Origin: UBA7672 sp038326205
GTDB lineage: Bacteria; Pseudomonadota; Alphaproteobacteria; Caulobacterales; Hyphomonadaceae
Direction: 5' to 3'
Assembly: GCA_038326205.1 (NCBI GenBank)
Contig: JBBQJV010000041.1
Coordinates: forward strand, 1 to 34,668
Length of the DNA: 34,668 nucleotides
A program made the position numbers and the translations under genes. This document shows, in pieces, positions 1 to 8,382 of this stretch. The notes below the pieces were generated by a model that had not been told where the DNA came from, made no database searches, and saw nothing but the letters and a program-made list of their open reading frames with translations. Every line of letters starts with the position of its first letter. Positions within the stretch are counted from its first letter, which is position 1.

Positions 1-12
1 CTATTGCGGAAA

Positions 13-40
13 GGCCCGGATTTCTGGCCGTTTCCGGGCC
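13..40. terminator. Hairpin upstream of the tRNA-Tyr promoter
   Basis: An 8-bp perfect stem (GGCCCGGA at 13-20 with TCCGGGCC at 33-40) closes a 12-nt loop. It could end transcription arriving from outside the window. No clear T-run follows on the plus strand, so calling it a terminator is an inference. Confidence 0.25.
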
Positions 41-42
41 GG

Positions 43-71
43 TTGCGTGGTCGATCCTTCGTCACTATAAG
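43..71 (+). promoter_or_regulatory. Putative sigma-70 promoter for tRNA-Tyr
   Basis: TTGCGT (43-48) and TATAAG (66-71) are separated by exactly 17 nt. A GC-rich stretch follows the -10 box, as is common at stable-RNA promoters under stringent control. Transcription would begin near 78, leaving a leader of about 78 nt before the mature tRNA. Only the first three bases of the -35 box match the consensus, so this is a moderate call. Confidence 0.45.
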
Positions 72-155
72 ACGCCCTCCGCGGCGGGATGACCTCCCGT
101 TTCGGGCTCACACGCGACCGCGTCAAGCAGTCTCGTGACCCCCGAGGGCGCCCTT

Positions 156-243
156 GGAGGGGTGGGAGAGTGGTTAATTCCAGCAGACTGTAAATCTGCC
201 CGCTTCACTGCGTACACTGGTTCGAATCCAGTCCCCTCCACCA
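156..243 (+). tRNA. tRNA-Tyr (GTA), CCA encoded
   Basis: The acceptor stem pairs GGAGGGG (156-162) with CCCCTCC (233-239), followed by discriminator A240 and a genomically encoded CCA (241-243). The anticodon stem is GCAGA (183-187)/TCTGC (195-199), with anticodon GTA at 190-192. The T-arm carries the usual GGTTCGAATCC. The long variable arm between the anticodon stem and T-arm is expected for bacterial tRNA-Tyr (type II). The fold was checked by hand. Confidence 0.97.
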
Positions 244-244
244 C

Positions 245-262
245 GGCCCTTTCGAACGGGCC
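245..262. terminator. Short hairpin between tRNA-Tyr and the converging oxidoreductase gene
   Basis: GGCCC (245-249) pairs with GGGCC (258-262) around an 8-nt loop containing TTCGAA. It lies between the tRNA 3' end and the stop of the converging minus-strand gene, so it could end transcription or processing in either direction. There is no T-run on either strand, which makes intrinsic termination doubtful. Confidence 0.3.
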
Positions 263-272
263 AGGCCCCGCC

Positions 273-1901
273 TCAGTTGATCGTGGGATGTCCCCAACCC
301 AGACGCCCGGCGTCTCGGAGGATTTCCCGAGCGGCGTTGCGGCCGGGCAGTCCCGTCACGCCGCCGCCGGGATGCGATCCTGCCCCGCACATGTAGAGGC
401 CCTTGAGCGGCCCGCGATAATCGCCATGGCCCAGTTGCGGGCGCGCGGCCCACATCTGATCTAGCGACATGGCGCCATGCATGATGTCGCCGCCTATCAG
501 GCCAAACTTTTCTTCGAGGTCCATCGGCGTCAGCGTCATGCGGCCGAGAATGGACGCCCTGAAATTGGGGGCGGCGGCCGTCACCGTATCGATGATGTGG
601 TCGGCCACGGTCTCGCGATAGTCTGCCCAGACTTTTCCCTCGGGCAGTTCCGGCGCGAATTGCTGACAGAACAGGCTCGCCACATGCTGTCCCGGCGGGG
701 CGAGGCTGTCGTCCACGATCGATGGTATGAGGATCTCGACGATCGGCTTCTTTGACCAACCATAAAGTTTCGCATCGGTAAACGCGCGGTCCATGTAGTC
801 GAGCGTCGGCGCCAGGATTATGCCGGAACGATGATGCTCGCCCGCCTCCTTGCCCGGCAGGCATGTGAAGTCTGGCAGTTCCGACAGGGCGACATTCATG
901 CGCACCGTGCCCGATCCGCACTTCCATCCGCGCATGCGGGCAAGAAACTCAGGATCAAGATCGGCCTCGTCGATCAGCTGGGTGTAGAGGAGGCGCGGGT
1001 TGACGTTGGCGATGACGCGCGCCCCTTCCACAAACTCCCCCCCCTCAAGCTCGACACCCTCAACTCCGCTCGGGCCGTTGCGCACGCGCGAGACAGCCGC
1101 ATCCAGCGAAATCTCCACACCGAGATCGCGACAGGCGCCCGCCATCGCCTGCGTGATCGCGCCCATGCCGCCGATTGCGTGGCCCCACACACCCTTCTCG
1201 CCGTCGACTTCGCCGAACACGTGGTGCAGCAGCACATAGGCTGAGCCCGGCGTATCGGGGCTCGCGTAGTTGCCGACGACGGCGTCAAAGCCGAACGCTG
1301 CCTTGACCGGATCGCAGTCAAACCACCCGTTCAGAAAACTGCGCGCGTCCTTGGTGAACAGGTCCAGCATGTCGCGCTGCAGCTCCATCGAACCGCGCAC
1401 GGCGGGCCATAGCTGGCTCAGTGCATCCACACCTGCAGCGATTCCGCGCTTCGGGTTTGGCGGCGTCTTCTCGGACACGCTGCGCAGCACATCGGCCACG
1501 CGTTCCAGCCTGTCGTAATAGGCCGGCAGGCGTTCTGCATCCTTTGTCGAGAATTTCCCGATCTCGGTCTGCGTCTTCGCCAGTCCACCGCCCGCCTTGA
1601 AATAGCGGCCATCCTCCGTCGGCAGGAAGTTGGAGATCGGGCGCTTCACGATCCTTAGCCCGTGATCCCTAAGCTTCATGTCGGCGATAACTTTGGGATT
1701 CAGCAGGCTGACCGTGTAACTAGCTGTCGAGTTCCTGAAGCCCGGATAGAATTCCTCGGTGACCGCCGCCCCGCCAACGATGCCGCGCCGCTCCAGCACG
1801 CGCACCTTCAATCCCGCGCGCGCGAGATAGAAGGCGCAGACGAGCCCGTTATGGCCGCCGCCAACCAGAACTGCATCATACGCGCCCGGTTTTCTTTCCA
1901 A
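273..1901 (-). CDS. FAD-dependent oxidoreductase, PYROXD2/phytoene-desaturase-like
   Basis: A 542-residue flavoprotein. The N-terminus carries a Rossmann FAD-binding motif (VGGGHNGL, about residues 13-20) followed by an E-R-R segment and the VGGAAVTEE region seen in CrtI/PYROXD2-type amine oxidase-fold proteins. Near the C-terminus, YMCGAGSHPGGGVTGLPG is the second FAD-contact motif. The substrate is unknown; family members are often called phytoene dehydrogenase-related, but there are no carotenoid genes nearby. The start is TTG at 1899-1901, chosen because AGGGGAG lies 7 nt upstream and the Rossmann fold begins just after it. The gene is divergent from a closely similar paralogue starting at 2100. 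There is no signal peptide, so it is probably cytoplasmic. Confidence 0.88.
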   Translation of the reverse strand: MERKPGAYDAVLVGGGHNGLVCAFYLARAGLKVRVLERRGIVGGAAVTEEFYPGFRNSTASYTVSLLNPKVIADMKLRDHGLRIVKRPISNFLPTEDGRYFKAGGGLAKTQTEIGKFSTKDAERLPAYYDRLERVADVLRSVSEKTPPNPKRGIAAGVDALSQLWPAVRGSMELQRDMLDLFTKDARSFLNGWFDCDPVKAAFGFDAVVGNYASPDTPGSAYVLLHHVFGEVDGEKGVWGHAIGGMGAITQAMAGACRDLGVEISLDAAVSRVRNGPSGVEGVELEGGEFVEGARVIANVNPRLLYTQLIDEADLDPEFLARMRGWKCGSGTVRMNVALSELPDFTCLPGKEAGEHHRSGIILAPTLDYMDRAFTDAKLYGWSKKPIVEILIPSIVDDSLAPPGQHVASLFCQQFAPELPEGKVWADYRETVADHIIDTVTAAAPNFRASILGRMTLTPMDLEEKFGLIGGDIMHGAMSLDQMWAARPQLGHGDYRGPLKGLYMCGAGSHPGGGVTGLPGRNAAREILRDAGRLGWGHPTIN

Positions 1902-1908
1902 CGTCTGG

Positions 1909-1915
1909 CTCCCCT
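1909..1915 (-). promoter_or_regulatory. Ribosome binding site supporting a TTG start
   Basis: On the minus strand AGGGGAG lies 7 nt before TTG at 1899-1901. This is a strong Shine-Dalgarno match and decides the non-ATG start of the adjacent FAD oxidoreductase. Confidence 0.6.
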
Positions 1916-2099
1916 ACGTGCCCGGCAATGCAGGCTCGGCAATCAGACTGATCCCTAGCGCGCTTTGCCCCCGCTCGCCTATCCGGTCGCCGTTGCGCCG
2001 ACCAGCATTCCGCTACGTTGCCCGATCGCGCGGCATTCGCCTTGAGTTTCCATGCGCCCCGATGTCTGCTCGATTCTGTTTTCGGAGGCCGACAGGCGC

Positions 2100-3731
2100 A
2101 TGCCCGACACCACACAATTTGACGCTGTCATTGTTGGCGGCGGCCATAACGGGCTCGTCTGCGCCTACTATCTTGCCAAGGCCGGAAAGCGGGTTTGCGT
2201 GGTTGAGCGGCGGCATGTGGTTGGTGGCGCGGCAGTCACCGAGGAATTCTATCCGGGCTTCAGAAACTCGACCGCGTCCTATTCCGTCAGCCTTCTAAAT
2301 CCGAAGATCGTCCACGATATGGACCTTGCGCGGCACGGCCTCGTCGTAAAGCTGCGGCCGATGGCCTATTTCGCGCCGTCAGCCGACGGGCGCTATCTGC
2401 TGCTCGGTCGGGACTCCGCAGAGAACGCCACCGCGATTTCCGCCCTGTCGCCGCGCGACGCCGAAGCCTACACCCGGTTTCACTCACGGCTTGATGCGCT
2501 GGTCGACCTGTTTCGCGGGATGTTGTTCGAGACGCCGCCCAACCCGGACGGCGGATTTCGCGACCTTATCACCGCCCTGTCGCTGGCGGGCACACTCAAC
2601 AAGGTTGGCCTGACGGCGCAGTCGGACCTGATTGATCTGTTCGGGAAGAGCGCCGGCGAAATTCTCGACAACTGGTTCGAGTCCGATCTCTTGAAAGGCG
2701 TGCTCGGCTTCGACGCCATCACGGGTACCTATTCCAGCCCGTACATGCCTGGCTCGGCCTATGTCCTGCTGCACCATGTGTTCGGCGAGGCAAACGGCGT
2801 GCGCGGCGCGTGGGGTCACGCCATGGGCGGCATGGGCGCAATCACGCAAGCCATGGCGCGCGCCTGCGAAGAGTTGGGCGTCGACATCCGCGTCTCCAGC
2901 CCGGTGAAGCGCCTCGTGGCAGACGCGACGGGAGCGAAAGGCGTCGGGATGGAATCCGGCGAGACAATCCATGCGCGCACCATCGTCTCCAATGTCCATC
3001 CGAAAATCCTGTTCGAGAAACTTACGCCCGCCGGCCTCCTGCCGCCCGACTTCGCAGAGCGCATCCGGACGTGGAAATCGGCGTCGGGCGTCTTCCGCAT
3101 GAACGTCGCGCTGTCGGAACTGCCGAACTTCACCTGCCTGCCGTCTAATGGTCCTGGACGGCACCATGGCGCGAGCATTCTGGTGTCGCCGTCGCTTGCG
3201 TATCTCGATCGCGCCTTTGACGACGCGCGACAGACCGGCTGGTCGCGTCGCCCCGCCATCGAGATGCACCTGCCCAGCGTGATCGACCCCAGCCTCGCCC
3301 CGCCGGGCCAACATGTCGCCAGCCTGTTCTGCCAGTATTTCGCGCCTGAGCTTCCAGCTGGCCGCAGCTGGGAGGATGCCCGTGCGCAAGCCGTCGAAAC
3401 AGTCATCAACACGATCACCGAACTTGCACCCAACTTCCGGGGATCAATCCTCGGGCATATGGCGCTTTCGCCCATGGATCTCGAAACCAGACTTGGGCTG
3501 GTCGGCGGCGATATTTTCCACGGCCAGCTAAGGCTTGACCAGTTGTTCAGCGCCCGTCCCGCACTGGGCCATGGGGATTACCGCAGCCCAATAGCCGGTC
3601 TATACATGTGCGGATCGTCCACCCATCCTGGCGGCGGCGTCACCGGCGTTCCGGGGCACAACGCCGCCCGCGAGATTCTCCGGGACGGCGGACGTCGCAC
3701 ACGACGCAACAAGACACGCGCAAGCGCGTAA
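2100..3731 (+). CDS. FAD-dependent oxidoreductase, PYROXD2-like paralogue
   Basis: A 543-residue protein with the same architecture as its divergent neighbour: Rossmann motif VGGGHNGL near the N-terminus, the VGGAAVTEEFYPGFRNSTAS region, PGSAYVLLHHVFGE in the middle and YMCGSSTHPGGGVTG at the C-terminus. The two appear to share more than half of their residues over the N-terminal half, judged by eye, so they are duplicates. I start at 2100 because GGAGG (2084-2088) precedes it and the FAD motif follows at once; an in-frame ATG at 2052 would add 16 unlikely residues. It lies 22 bp upstream of the Rieske oxygenase in a probable operon. Electron transfer or modification of a shared substrate is possible but unproven. 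Confidence 0.88.
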   Translation: MPDTTQFDAVIVGGGHNGLVCAYYLAKAGKRVCVVERRHVVGGAAVTEEFYPGFRNSTASYSVSLLNPKIVHDMDLARHGLVVKLRPMAYFAPSADGRYLLLGRDSAENATAISALSPRDAEAYTRFHSRLDALVDLFRGMLFETPPNPDGGFRDLITALSLAGTLNKVGLTAQSDLIDLFGKSAGEILDNWFESDLLKGVLGFDAITGTYSSPYMPGSAYVLLHHVFGEANGVRGAWGHAMGGMGAITQAMARACEELGVDIRVSSPVKRLVADATGAKGVGMESGETIHARTIVSNVHPKILFEKLTPAGLLPPDFAERIRTWKSASGVFRMNVALSELPNFTCLPSNGPGRHHGASILVSPSLAYLDRAFDDARQTGWSRRPAIEMHLPSVIDPSLAPPGQHVASLFCQYFAPELPAGRSWEDARAQAVETVINTITELAPNFRGSILGHMALSPMDLETRLGLVGGDIFHGQLRLDQLFSARPALGHGDYRSPIAGLYMCGSSTHPGGGVTGVPGHNAAREILRDGGRRTRRNKTRASA

Positions 3732-3753
3732 AGATGAAACGAAGAGACTGCCG

Positions 3754-4944
3754 ATGACTGCTCAGGACAGAACATTGCAGGTCGTACCCGCGGCAGATCG
3801 CACGGGATATTCGCTGCCCGCGTGGACTTATGACGATCCGACCTTCATGCAGATCGAGCGCGAGCGCGTGTTCCTACCGGCATGGCAACTGGTCTGCCAT
3901 CTCAACGACATCGCCAAGCGCGGCGACTACGCGACGCTACGCCTTTACGGCGAACGCGCATTCGTGGTGCGCCAACAGGATGGAGCCGTACGCGCCTTCC
4001 ACAATGTCTGTCGCCATCGCGCAGCGCGACTTGTTGATGGACACCAGGGCAATTGCGGCGGGCGAATTGTCTGCCCCTATCACGCATGGAGCTACAAGCT
4101 GGATGGCGACCTGATCGGGGTGCCGAACCAGGACGCCTATGTGAACTTCTCGAAGGCCGAGCATGGCCTTGTTCCGATCGAATGCGAGGTGTTCGCCGGA
4201 TTAGTGTTTCTCCGTTTCATGCCGGGCGGAGACAGCCTTGCGAGCTACATGGAGCCGATCGCCGAAGAGGCCGCGCTCTATCGCTTTGCCGATCTCAAAC
4301 CGATGAAGAAAATCGGCGAGCGGCTGCGCGAGGTGAACTGGAAGAACGCAATGGATAACTATTGCGACGCCCTGCACATCCCGGTCGCGCATGACGGCCT
4401 GAACAATCTTATTGGCGAAACCTACAGACTCGAGATCGATCGCGGCGTTTACAAGATATCCGGCGATCTCGATGAAGTGCGCGGCGACATGCCATCGAAC
4501 CGAGCCTACAAATCCGTTCTCCCACGGGTCGATCACCTGCCTGACTCACGCCAGCGGCTGTGGACCTATTTCAAGCTTTGGCCGTCGCTGGCGTTTGATG
4601 TGTATCCCGACCAGATCGACTTTATGCAGTTCCTGCCGCTTGGGCCGACCTCATGCCTGCTGCGCGAGAGCGTCTATGTGCTAGATGACGACCGGCGCGA
4701 GATGCAGGTGGCCCGCTATCTCAACCTGCGCATCAACCGCGTGGTGAACCGCGAAGACCACGATCTCATCTCGCGCGTGCAGGACGGCATGGGGTCAAGC
4801 GCCTTCGATCACGGTCCGTTTGGCGCGAATGAAATCTGCCTGCGCGACTTTGCCGACCGCATGCGCGAAACCATCCCCCTCGCCGCTGAAGTTACGCGGC
4901 CATCGCGGGATCGGCTTGAAGCTGCGCTAGAGCCCCGAGCGTGA
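3754..4944 (+). CDS. Rieske non-haem iron oxygenase, alpha subunit
   Basis: A 396-residue aromatic-ring-hydroxylating-dioxygenase-type alpha subunit. The N-terminal Rieske domain has C86-x-H88 and C107-x2-H110 as ligands for the [2Fe-2S] cluster. The C-terminal catalytic domain holds the mononuclear iron site: D205 as the bridging acid, with H208 and H213 as ligands, in the segment DNYCDALHIPVAHDGL. No beta subunit, ferredoxin or reductase gene is adjacent, so this is likely the alpha-only type fed by electron donors encoded elsewhere. Substrates of this group range from aromatics to quaternary amines; the sequence does not decide. It is in an operon with the upstream FAD oxidoreductase, and its TGA stop overlaps the next gene's GTG start. 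Confidence 0.9.
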   Translation: MTAQDRTLQVVPAADRTGYSLPAWTYDDPTFMQIERERVFLPAWQLVCHLNDIAKRGDYATLRLYGERAFVVRQQDGAVRAFHNVCRHRAARLVDGHQGNCGGRIVCPYHAWSYKLDGDLIGVPNQDAYVNFSKAEHGLVPIECEVFAGLVFLRFMPGGDSLASYMEPIAEEAALYRFADLKPMKKIGERLREVNWKNAMDNYCDALHIPVAHDGLNNLIGETYRLEIDRGVYKISGDLDEVRGDMPSNRAYKSVLPRVDHLPDSRQRLWTYFKLWPSLAFDVYPDQIDFMQFLPLGPTSCLLRESVYVLDDDRREMQVARYLNLRINRVVNREDHDLISRVQDGMGSSAFDHGPFGANEICLRDFADRMRETIPLAAEVTRPSRDRLEAALEPRA

Positions 4945-6944
4945 ACCTGCGCGGTCCTTGGCTTCTGGCGATCGCCGCCGCATGTTTTGCCGCGCCTGCG
5001 ACAGCACAGCAATCGCCCCGGCCGATTGCTGTTGGCGACGTCCAGCGCTTGGTCGATATCAGCGAACCTGTGTTCACGCCGGATGGCGCGTCAGTCATTT
5101 TCACCGCCTCTGAGGCCAACGTCAGCGAGGATGCATCCGTTTCCGATCTCTGGATTGTCGAGGTCGCCAACCGATCTCCGCGCCGCCTGACCTCTACCCC
5201 CACCGTCAGCGAGAGCACGCCGCGTATCTCGGCAGACGGCAAGCATATTGCCTTTGTCAGCGACGTTGCTGAGGACGGGGCACAGCTCTGGATGATCGAC
5301 CTGCCGCTGGGTGCGGCCCGGCAAGTGAGCAGCATCAAGGGCGGCGTCTCCGAGTTTGACCTGTCGCCAGACGGCGCAACCATCATCGCAGTTGCGGAAG
5401 TCGGCGGGCGGGTCGGCGAAGATCCGGACAAGCCCGGCGCGCCAATCGTCATCGACCGCTTTGTTTTCAAGGAAGACGGCCGTGGCTATCTCGACGACCG
5501 GCGCCAGCATCTGTTTCGCCTCAATGTCGCCACCGGCGAAACCAAACAGATCACGCACGGCAATTTCGATCATCTTTATCCGCGAATTTCTCCCGATGGA
5601 AAAAGCATCGCTATGGTCTCCAAGCGACAGGGCGATACCGACCGCAACAGCAACTACGACGTTTACGTGCTGCCAATTTCAGGCGAAGGCGAGCCTCGCG
5701 CCATCGGGTCAGATCCACGCGCCGACGGAGACCCTGACTGGGATAGTCCACCAGCATGGTCGCCGGACAGCAAGCAGCTGGTCTGGGAGCGCAGCGGCGA
5801 GGGCAAATGGATCTACTATTCGCCCCAGCAGCTCGTGGTCGCGGACGTTGCGAGCGGCACAACGCGCGAACTCGCGCATATCGACCGTTGGTTCACGCGG
5901 CAGAAATTCTCGGCGGACGGCAAGTCGATCCTGGCCCTGATCGAGCAGGATCGCGACACTTGGCTCGCAAAGATCGATATCCCGAGCGGCGGCATTGAGT
6001 ACCTGACGTCCGGCGCCCGCTTCGCCTATGACTTCGCCACCTCTTCGCACGGTGCGATTGCGTTGGTGGATGGAGATGCCAGCCGTCCCTATTCGCTACG
6101 GACGTTAAAAGATGGTGCGTGGAGCACGCTGGCGGATCTGAATCCGTGGCTCAACGACGTGAACCTCGCGCCCTATCAGGATATCACCTGGCGCAGCGGT
6201 GGAACTGACATCCACGGCATGCTACTCCTGCCGCCCGGCCACAAGCCCGGTGAGAAACACCCACTCATTGTTAAAGTGCATGGCGGGCCGGTCTATCAAT
6301 ACAGCCACGAATTCATGTTCGAGTGGCAGGCGCTTGCGGCGAACGGCTACGCCGTGCTTGCCGTTAATCCACGCGGCTCATCCGGTCGCGGCTTTGACTT
6401 CGCCAAGGCCATCTACGCTGACTGGGGCAACAAAGACGCAGCCGACGTGAGCGCGGGCATCGACGCCGTCATCAAAATGGGCGTTGTCGACGCCACTCGC
6501 ATCGGCGTGGGCGGCTGGAGCTATGGCGGCATCCTCACCAATTACATGATTGCCAGCGACAAGCGCATCAAGGCTTCGGTGAGCGGCGCCGGCATGTCAC
6601 ATTTCATCGGCGGCTATGGTGCCGATCAGTATGCGCGCGACTACGAGTTCGAACTCGGCACACCTTGGGACAAGCCCGGCGTCTGGCGGCGCGTCAGCTA
6701 TCCCTTCTTCAAGTCCAACACGATCACCGCCGCGACGCTGTTCCTGTGCTCGCAGGAAGACACCAACGTCCCATGCATCGGCGGCGAGCAGATGTATCAG
6801 GCGCTGCGGTCCCGCAACGTGCCGACACGTCTGGTGGTCTATCCGGGAGAGACGCACAGCCTGTCCACACCAAGCCATGTCCAAGACAGGATTCAGCGCA
6901 GCCTCGACTGGTACGACGCGCATCTGGATGTCGCGCGCAAGTAA
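4941..6944 (+). CDS. S9 family peptidase (prolyl oligopeptidase / acylaminoacyl-peptidase type), exported
   Basis: A 667-residue serine peptidase. The N-terminus (MNLRGPWLLAIAAACFAAP, then ATAQ) is a Sec signal peptide, so it acts in the periplasm or is secreted. Residues about 35-400 form a PD40/WD40-like beta-propeller with repeated SPDG/SADGK turns. The C-terminal alpha/beta hydrolase domain has the triad Ser527 in GWSYGG, Asp607 in QEDTNVP and His639 in GETHS. The family cleaves short peptides. The start is GTG in a 4-nt GTGA overlap with the preceding Rieske gene, which suggests translational coupling even though the functions look unrelated. It ends 10 bp from the converging amidohydrolase gene. 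Confidence 0.93.
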   Translation: MNLRGPWLLAIAAACFAAPATAQQSPRPIAVGDVQRLVDISEPVFTPDGASVIFTASEANVSEDASVSDLWIVEVANRSPRRLTSTPTVSESTPRISADGKHIAFVSDVAEDGAQLWMIDLPLGAARQVSSIKGGVSEFDLSPDGATIIAVAEVGGRVGEDPDKPGAPIVIDRFVFKEDGRGYLDDRRQHLFRLNVATGETKQITHGNFDHLYPRISPDGKSIAMVSKRQGDTDRNSNYDVYVLPISGEGEPRAIGSDPRADGDPDWDSPPAWSPDSKQLVWERSGEGKWIYYSPQQLVVADVASGTTRELAHIDRWFTRQKFSADGKSILALIEQDRDTWLAKIDIPSGGIEYLTSGARFAYDFATSSHGAIALVDGDASRPYSLRTLKDGAWSTLADLNPWLNDVNLAPYQDITWRSGGTDIHGMLLLPPGHKPGEKHPLIVKVHGGPVYQYSHEFMFEWQALAANGYAVLAVNPRGSSGRGFDFAKAIYADWGNKDAADVSAGIDAVIKMGVVDATRIGVGGWSYGGILTNYMIASDKRIKASVSGAGMSHFIGGYGADQYARDYEFELGTPWDKPGVWRRVSYPFFKSNTITAATLFLCSQEDTNVPCIGGEQMYQALRSRNVPTRLVVYPGETHSLSTPSHVQDRIQRSLDWYDAHLDVARK

Positions 6945-6954
6945 GCGACGCGGA

Positions 6955-8256
6955 TCAACGTACGACCGTCCCACCCTTCATGACGTGGACCGTGCGTTGC
7001 AGTTCCGAGATGTCGGCGATGGGATCGGCGCCCACTGCGATCATGTCGGCCCAGTGTCCGGGAGAAATGGCGCCAACTTGCTTGGGCCAGCCGATCAGGT
7101 CAGCCGCCCACAGCGTCGCTGACTGGATCGCCTGCATGGGCGTCAGGCCGTATTTCACCATGTTAGGAAACTGCCGGGCGTTTTCACCATTGGGATAGAC
7201 GCCCGCATCCGTGCCGTAAGCAATCTTCACACCCTTCTTGACCGCAAGCCGGAAGACTTCGCGCTGGGTATCGGTGGTCTCTCGGTTCTTCCGCAGTGTC
7301 TCCTCCGGCCAGCCATCGCGCGTGCCGACCTCCTCGATATAGTCTCCATTGTAAATGTCCGCGACGAGGTAGACGCCGGCCTTCTTCATCATGTCCAGCG
7401 CCTCCGTATCCAGCAGCGACCCGTGCTCAATCGAAGCAACCCCCGCCCGTATCGCCATCTTCGCGCCCTCCGCGCCGTGCGCATGCGCGGTGACCCGCAT
7501 GCCATACTTTTTCGCCTCCTCCACCGCCACCCGCATCTCCCCCGCGGTCAACTCCGGCTGACCCGGCTCCGTCCCCAAGGTGAGCACCGCGCCGGTCGCG
7601 ATCAGCTTGAGCCAGTCGACCTTGTGGCGAAGGATGTCGCGCGCCTTGTCGCGCATTTCGGACTCGTCCTTCACGACACCGCGCGTCATCGATGGGGGAA
7701 TGCCGACATCATCCGCCAGCCCCGTGATCGTGCCGCCACCACCGGGCGCTGTCAGATACGCGCCGACCACCGCCATGCGCGGGCCTTCAACCAGCCCCCG
7801 GTTGATCGCGTTGCGTAGCGACACATCGGTGAAGGCACGCCATGATCCGACATCGCGAACAGTCGTGAACCCGGCCCGCAACGTGCGGCTGGCGTTTGCG
7901 GCGCCCGCAAGTGCGTCATCCGCTTCCGACGAGATCAACGGATCGGCTACGCCAGACCCTTGGATATCGCCGATCAGATGCGTGTGCATGTCGATCAACC
8001 CTGGCAGCACCCATTGCGCTGACCAGTCAACAACCGGACCATCTGGAGGCGCGCCCCGCCATGAACCAAAAGATGCGACCTTGCCATCAACGATGCGCAC
8101 GATCTGGTCAGGTCTGACCACGCCAGCCTCGACATCAATCAGATGACCCGCATGGACATAGCTCGTCTGCGCGGCCACGGGAGCCGAACAGAACAAGACA
8201 GTGGCGACCACCATACACAGTCGCGCTGCCAAACCCGCGCCAACCAAGCCCTGCAT
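6955..8256 (-). CDS. Exported amidohydrolase, Xaa-Pro/Xaa-Arg dipeptidase-like
   Basis: A 433-residue amidohydrolase-superfamily enzyme with a binuclear metal site: H91 and H93 (HTH), K217 in DWLKLIATG as the probable carboxylated lysine, H258 and H260 in TAHAHG, H278 in IEHGS and D350 in GTDAG. The first about 29 residues, ending in APVAAQ, form a signal peptide. Annotators often call this type imidazolonepropionase-like, but characterised relatives from Caulobacter and marine metagenomes hydrolyse N-acyl amino acids or dipeptides such as Xaa-Pro and Xaa-Arg/Lys. That fits the peptidases on both sides. The ATG at 8256 is chosen because it gives the signal peptide and has AGAGGG 9 nt upstream; a longer frame reaches 8331. 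Confidence 0.88.
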   Translation of the reverse strand: MQGLVGAGLAARLCMVVATVLFCSAPVAAQTSYVHAGHLIDVEAGVVRPDQIVRIVDGKVASFGSWRGAPPDGPVVDWSAQWVLPGLIDMHTHLIGDIQGSGVADPLISSEADDALAGAANASRTLRAGFTTVRDVGSWRAFTDVSLRNAINRGLVEGPRMAVVGAYLTAPGGGGTITGLADDVGIPPSMTRGVVKDESEMRDKARDILRHKVDWLKLIATGAVLTLGTEPGQPELTAGEMRVAVEEAKKYGMRVTAHAHGAEGAKMAIRAGVASIEHGSLLDTEALDMMKKAGVYLVADIYNGDYIEEVGTRDGWPEETLRKNRETTDTQREVFRLAVKKGVKIAYGTDAGVYPNGENARQFPNMVKYGLTPMQAIQSATLWAADLIGWPKQVGAISPGHWADMIAVGADPIADISELQRTVHVMKGGTVVR

Positions 8257-8382
8257 CGCAATCAGCCCTCTGTCAGGATTTTGAACCGCGCCCTGCGACA
8301 CGTGTTGACGCAGCGCAGTTCGGCCCCTCAAATCCGCCTCACCAGCGCAACGAAGCGCCCCGCAGCCACGAAAGCAAGCAAC

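Noticed and set aside
205..927. A 240-codon minus-strand open frame over the tRNA and the first oxidoreductase gene
   Set aside because: It crosses the tRNA-Tyr gene and lies in a different frame from the real FAD protein.
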